The position numbers and the translations under genes are program-made. From positions 1 to 39,314 of the forward strand of contig JAQXWB010000112.1 of assembly GCA_029225225.1 (NCBI GenBank): 39,314 nt of DNA, written 5' to 3'. Source of the DNA: Bacillota bacterium (lineage in GTDB: Bacteria; Bacillota; Clostridia; Oscillospirales; Oscillospiraceae). Below are positions 37,331 to 39,314 of the stretch, one piece after another (position 1 is the stretch's first letter; each line of letters starts with the position of its first letter). Below the pieces are notes generated by a model. That model was given only the letters and a program-made list of their open reading frames with translations, was not told the DNA's origin and ran no database searches.

Positions 37331-38845
37331 TCAGACAACCGCGTTGTCACCAAAGAGGGTGGCATAGGTCATGATCTCCTCCTCCGAGGTATTCCTCGGA
37401 TCGACCTCGCCGGTCACGCGCCCGTTGCACATCACCAGAATACGGTCGGAAATGCCCATAACCTCCGGCAGCTCGCTGGATACGATAATCACCACGACGC
37501 CCTGCTTTTTCAGCTCGTTGATGATCTCATAGATTTCCACCTTGGCCGCCACATCAATGCCGCGGGTAGGCTCGTCAAAGATGATGACGCGAGAGTCGCG
37601 TGCCAGCCATTTGGCAACAACAATCTTCTGCTGATTGCCGCCGGACAGGCTGCCTGCCAGCACCTCTGCGTTCGCCATCTTGATCGTCAGGGAGTTTTTG
37701 CCCTTTTCGATCATCTCGTTCTCCGTCTTACGGCGGACCTTGCCGAGAAGCTTCGAACAGATGATATCAAGGTTGGGTAGTGCGATGTTGTTTCGAATGG
37801 TCAGCTTCGTGCAAAGGCCGTCCTTTTTCCGATCCTCCGGCGCAAGCACGATGCCGTAGCGAATCGCGTCGGCAGGAGAATGGATTTTCAGAGGCTGACC
37901 GTCGAGCACGATCTCGCCGCCGCTCTTGGGATCCGCGCCGAAAATCGCGCGCATCGTCTCCGTGCGCCCCGCGCCGACCAGACCGGAGAAGCCCAGCACC
38001 TCGCCCTCATAGGCGTCGAAGCTGACATCCTTGACCATTCTGCCGGCCTGCAGGTTCCGAACCTCCAGAACCTTTCTTCCGCGCTGCACCGTGTCGCGCG
38101 GGAACTGATTGGTGATCTCTCGACCGACCATGTTGGCAATGATCTGCTCCATGGTAAAGTCGCTGAATTTGCCCTCGGTAATGTACTTGCCGTCGCGCAT
38201 GATAGTCACACGGTCGACAATGTGATGCAGCTCCTGCAAGCGGTGGGAGATATAGACGATGGCGCAGCCCTGCGCGCGCAGCTCCCGCACGATGCGGAAC
38301 ATCTCCACGATCTCCGCGTTGGAAAGCGCCGAGGACGGCTCATCCATCACAAGCACGCGCGCATTGATCAGCAGTGCCTTGGCGATCTCCACCATCTGCT
38401 GTCTGCCGACGGTCAGCTCACCGACGATCGTGTTCGGATCGAGATCGGTAATGCCCAGCTTTGCGAGCTGCTCGCGCGCCTGACGGTTCATCTCCGCCTT
38501 GTCCAATCTGCCGCCTTTGACAATTTCACGGCCGAGGAACATATTTGCAGAAACAGACAGGTGTTGGCACATATTCAATTCTTGGTGAATGATCGCCACA
38601 CCCAGCTCCTGCGCCCGTTTGGTATTCAAGTCTCCTTCGATCTTCTGCCCGAAGATCTCGATTTCGCCGGAATCTCTGGTGTATACGCCGGAGAGGATTT
38701 TCATCAAGGTCGATTTACCGGCGCCGTTTTCTCCTAACAGCGCCATGACCTCGCCAGTTCTTAAATGGAGCTGAACATCATCCAGAGCCTTCACGCCGGG
38801 AAAGGATTTGTTGATGTGCTCCATGGAAACGGCATATTCGCTCAT
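37331..38845 (-). CDS. Sugar ABC transporter ATPase (RbsA type)
   Basis: A 504-aa protein with two fused ATP-binding domains. Domain 1 has Walker A GENGAGKST (residues 38-46), the signature TVGRQQMVEIAKAL and Walker B VLVMDEPSSAL. Domain 2 has the degenerate Walker A GLVGAGRTETM (no Lys), the signature SLSGGNQQKIVVAKWL and Walker B VIIFDEPTRGIDV. This asymmetry is normal for RbsA, XylG and MglA. The ATG follows AAAGGAGCCATGAA. It energises the permease encoded next. Confidence 0.94.
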   Translation of the reverse strand: MSEYAVSMEHINKSFPGVKALDDVQLHLRTGEVMALLGENGAGKSTLMKILSGVYTRDSGEIEIFGQKIEGDLNTKRAQELGVAIIHQELNMCQHLSVSANMFLGREIVKGGRLDKAEMNRQAREQLAKLGITDLDPNTIVGELTVGRQQMVEIAKALLINARVLVMDEPSSALSNAEIVEMFRIVRELRAQGCAIVYISHRLQELHHIVDRVTIMRDGKYITEGKFSDFTMEQIIANMVGREITNQFPRDTVQRGRKVLEVRNLQAGRMVKDVSFDAYEGEVLGFSGLVGAGRTETMRAIFGADPKSGGEIVLDGQPLKIHSPADAIRYGIVLAPEDRKKDGLCTKLTIRNNIALPNLDIICSKLLGKVRRKTENEMIEKGKNSLTIKMANAEVLAGSLSGGNQQKIVVAKWLARDSRVIIFDEPTRGIDVAAKVEIYEIINELKKQGVVVIIVSSELPEVMGISDRILVMCNGRVTGEVDPRNTSEEEIMTYATLFGDNAVV

Positions 38846-38890
38846 TTCATGGCTCCTTTCTATTTCCGCATCTGATGGAAGGTGGAATGC

Positions 38891-39314
38891 TCAGTCTTTT
38901 GCGGGAGGATACTCGTTGCAGAGCAGACGGTAAGGCGGCTCATCCTCCTCAATGGTGGGGAAGCGTCCGAGCGGCTCGAGGAAGCGGTTGTCGGTGTTGT
39001 CGTCGTTGCACATGGAGACTTCACCGACCAGCGCCTTGCCGGAGCCCTTCTGAATGGTAAACTCATGATAGTAGTAGGGATACAGGGAGAGACTCTCGCC
39101 GGGCTTCAGGACGATCTCCGTACCGGCAGGCACCTTATAGCGGCGGCCGTCGCGGCAGATCTCGACATCCGTCGTATCCAGCTTCTCGTCCTTCGTCGCG
39201 TTCCAGAGGCGGAAGACCACATTGCCGCCGCCGCGGTTGATGATGTCCTCCATTTTATTCCAGTGGAAATGATTCGGAGAGACCTGACCCTCACGGAGCA
39301 TCATGATCTTCTCC
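38891..39314 (-). CDS. D-lyxose isomerase, C-terminal part (cut by window edge)
   Basis: The visible 140 codons begin EKIMMLREGQVSPNHFHWNK and belong to the D-lyxose ketol-isomerase cupin family. Metal ligands are His, His and Glu in NHFHWNKMED and a later His in YYHEFTIQKG. INRGGGNVVFRLWN and TEIVLKPGESLSLYPYYYHE are conserved. The family interconverts D-lyxose with D-xylulose and D-mannose with D-fructose. The N-terminal third lies outside the window. It is the first visible gene of the sugar operon. Confidence 0.88.
   Translation of the reverse strand, partial: EKIMMLREGQVSPNHFHWNKMEDIINRGGGNVVFRLWNATKDEKLDTTDVEICRDGRRYKVPAGTEIVLKPGESLSLYPYYYHEFTIQKGSGKALVGEVSMCNDDNTDNRFLEPLGRFPTIEEDEPPYRLLCNEYPPAKD

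Overview
The window looks like chromosomal DNA of an endospore-forming, gut-type clostridium, probably Oscillospirales-like; that placement is an inference. It rests on the dipicolinate synthase pair dpaA/dpaB, DUF4364, SLH-domain surface proteins, short intergenic palindromic repeats of a kind I associate with this group, and vegetative promoters of plain TTGACA-N17-TATAAT type. I see no phage, plasmid or CRISPR module. The only transposase trace is the last 26 codons of an IS3-like element at the left edge.

Layout. 1-1,445: IS remnant, then hpf and a DUF4364 gene on the minus strand. 1,489-5,317 (plus): dpaA-dpaB, then a separately promoted trio of glycosyltransferase, short-chain dehydrogenase and VOC protein. 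5,389-5,656: MITE-like repeat. 5,689-7,463 (minus): S-adenosylhomocysteine hydrolase translationally coupled to a small kinase-like protein. 7,605-8,543 (plus): catalytically dead rhomboid with a Zn finger. 8,859-20,867 (minus): a nucleoside and base salvage region with guaD, tdk, deoD, deoB, cdd, a BMP/Nup-type nucleoside ABC transporter and udk. It is interrupted by dispersed repeats and by a plus-strand tRNA-Leu(UAA) with a four-helix-bundle gene remnant behind it. 20,926-23,738 (minus): a tightly overlapped run consisting of a 44-aa protein, truA, an ArsC/Spx-like protein, a zinc-ribbon membrane protein and cca. 24,220-26,433 and 30,293-33,328 (minus): two large secreted SLH proteins, one a lysozyme and one a lipase. 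Between them lie an alpha/beta hydrolase, a 56-aa membrane protein, yfcE-coaX and a plus-strand trio of uncharacterised small proteins. 33,936-39,314 (minus): a sugar operon with D-lyxose isomerase (cut by the window edge), a ribose-type ABC transporter and the hxlB/hxlA pair.

How the genes work together. The salvage region covers import (BmpA-NupOPQ), deamination (Cdd, GuaD), phosphorolysis (DeoD), pentose-phosphate conversion (DeoB) and kinases (Tdk, Udk). The right-hand operon suggests uptake of a pentose or hexose, isomerisation, and interconversion of fructose-6-P and ribulose-5-P through the hexulose-phosphate enzymes. dpaAB supplies dipicolinate to the maturing spore.

The least explained signals are these: a 16-bp dyad (GTCCGATTTATCGGAC) at identical spacing upstream of the -10 of two small-protein genes; the small-protein trio at 29,256-30,233; modular inverted repeats that mix and match arms and centres; a tandem hairpin array at 13,566-13,789 that separates bmpA from its transporter genes; and a tandem lysozyme whose first domain has lost its catalytic segment.
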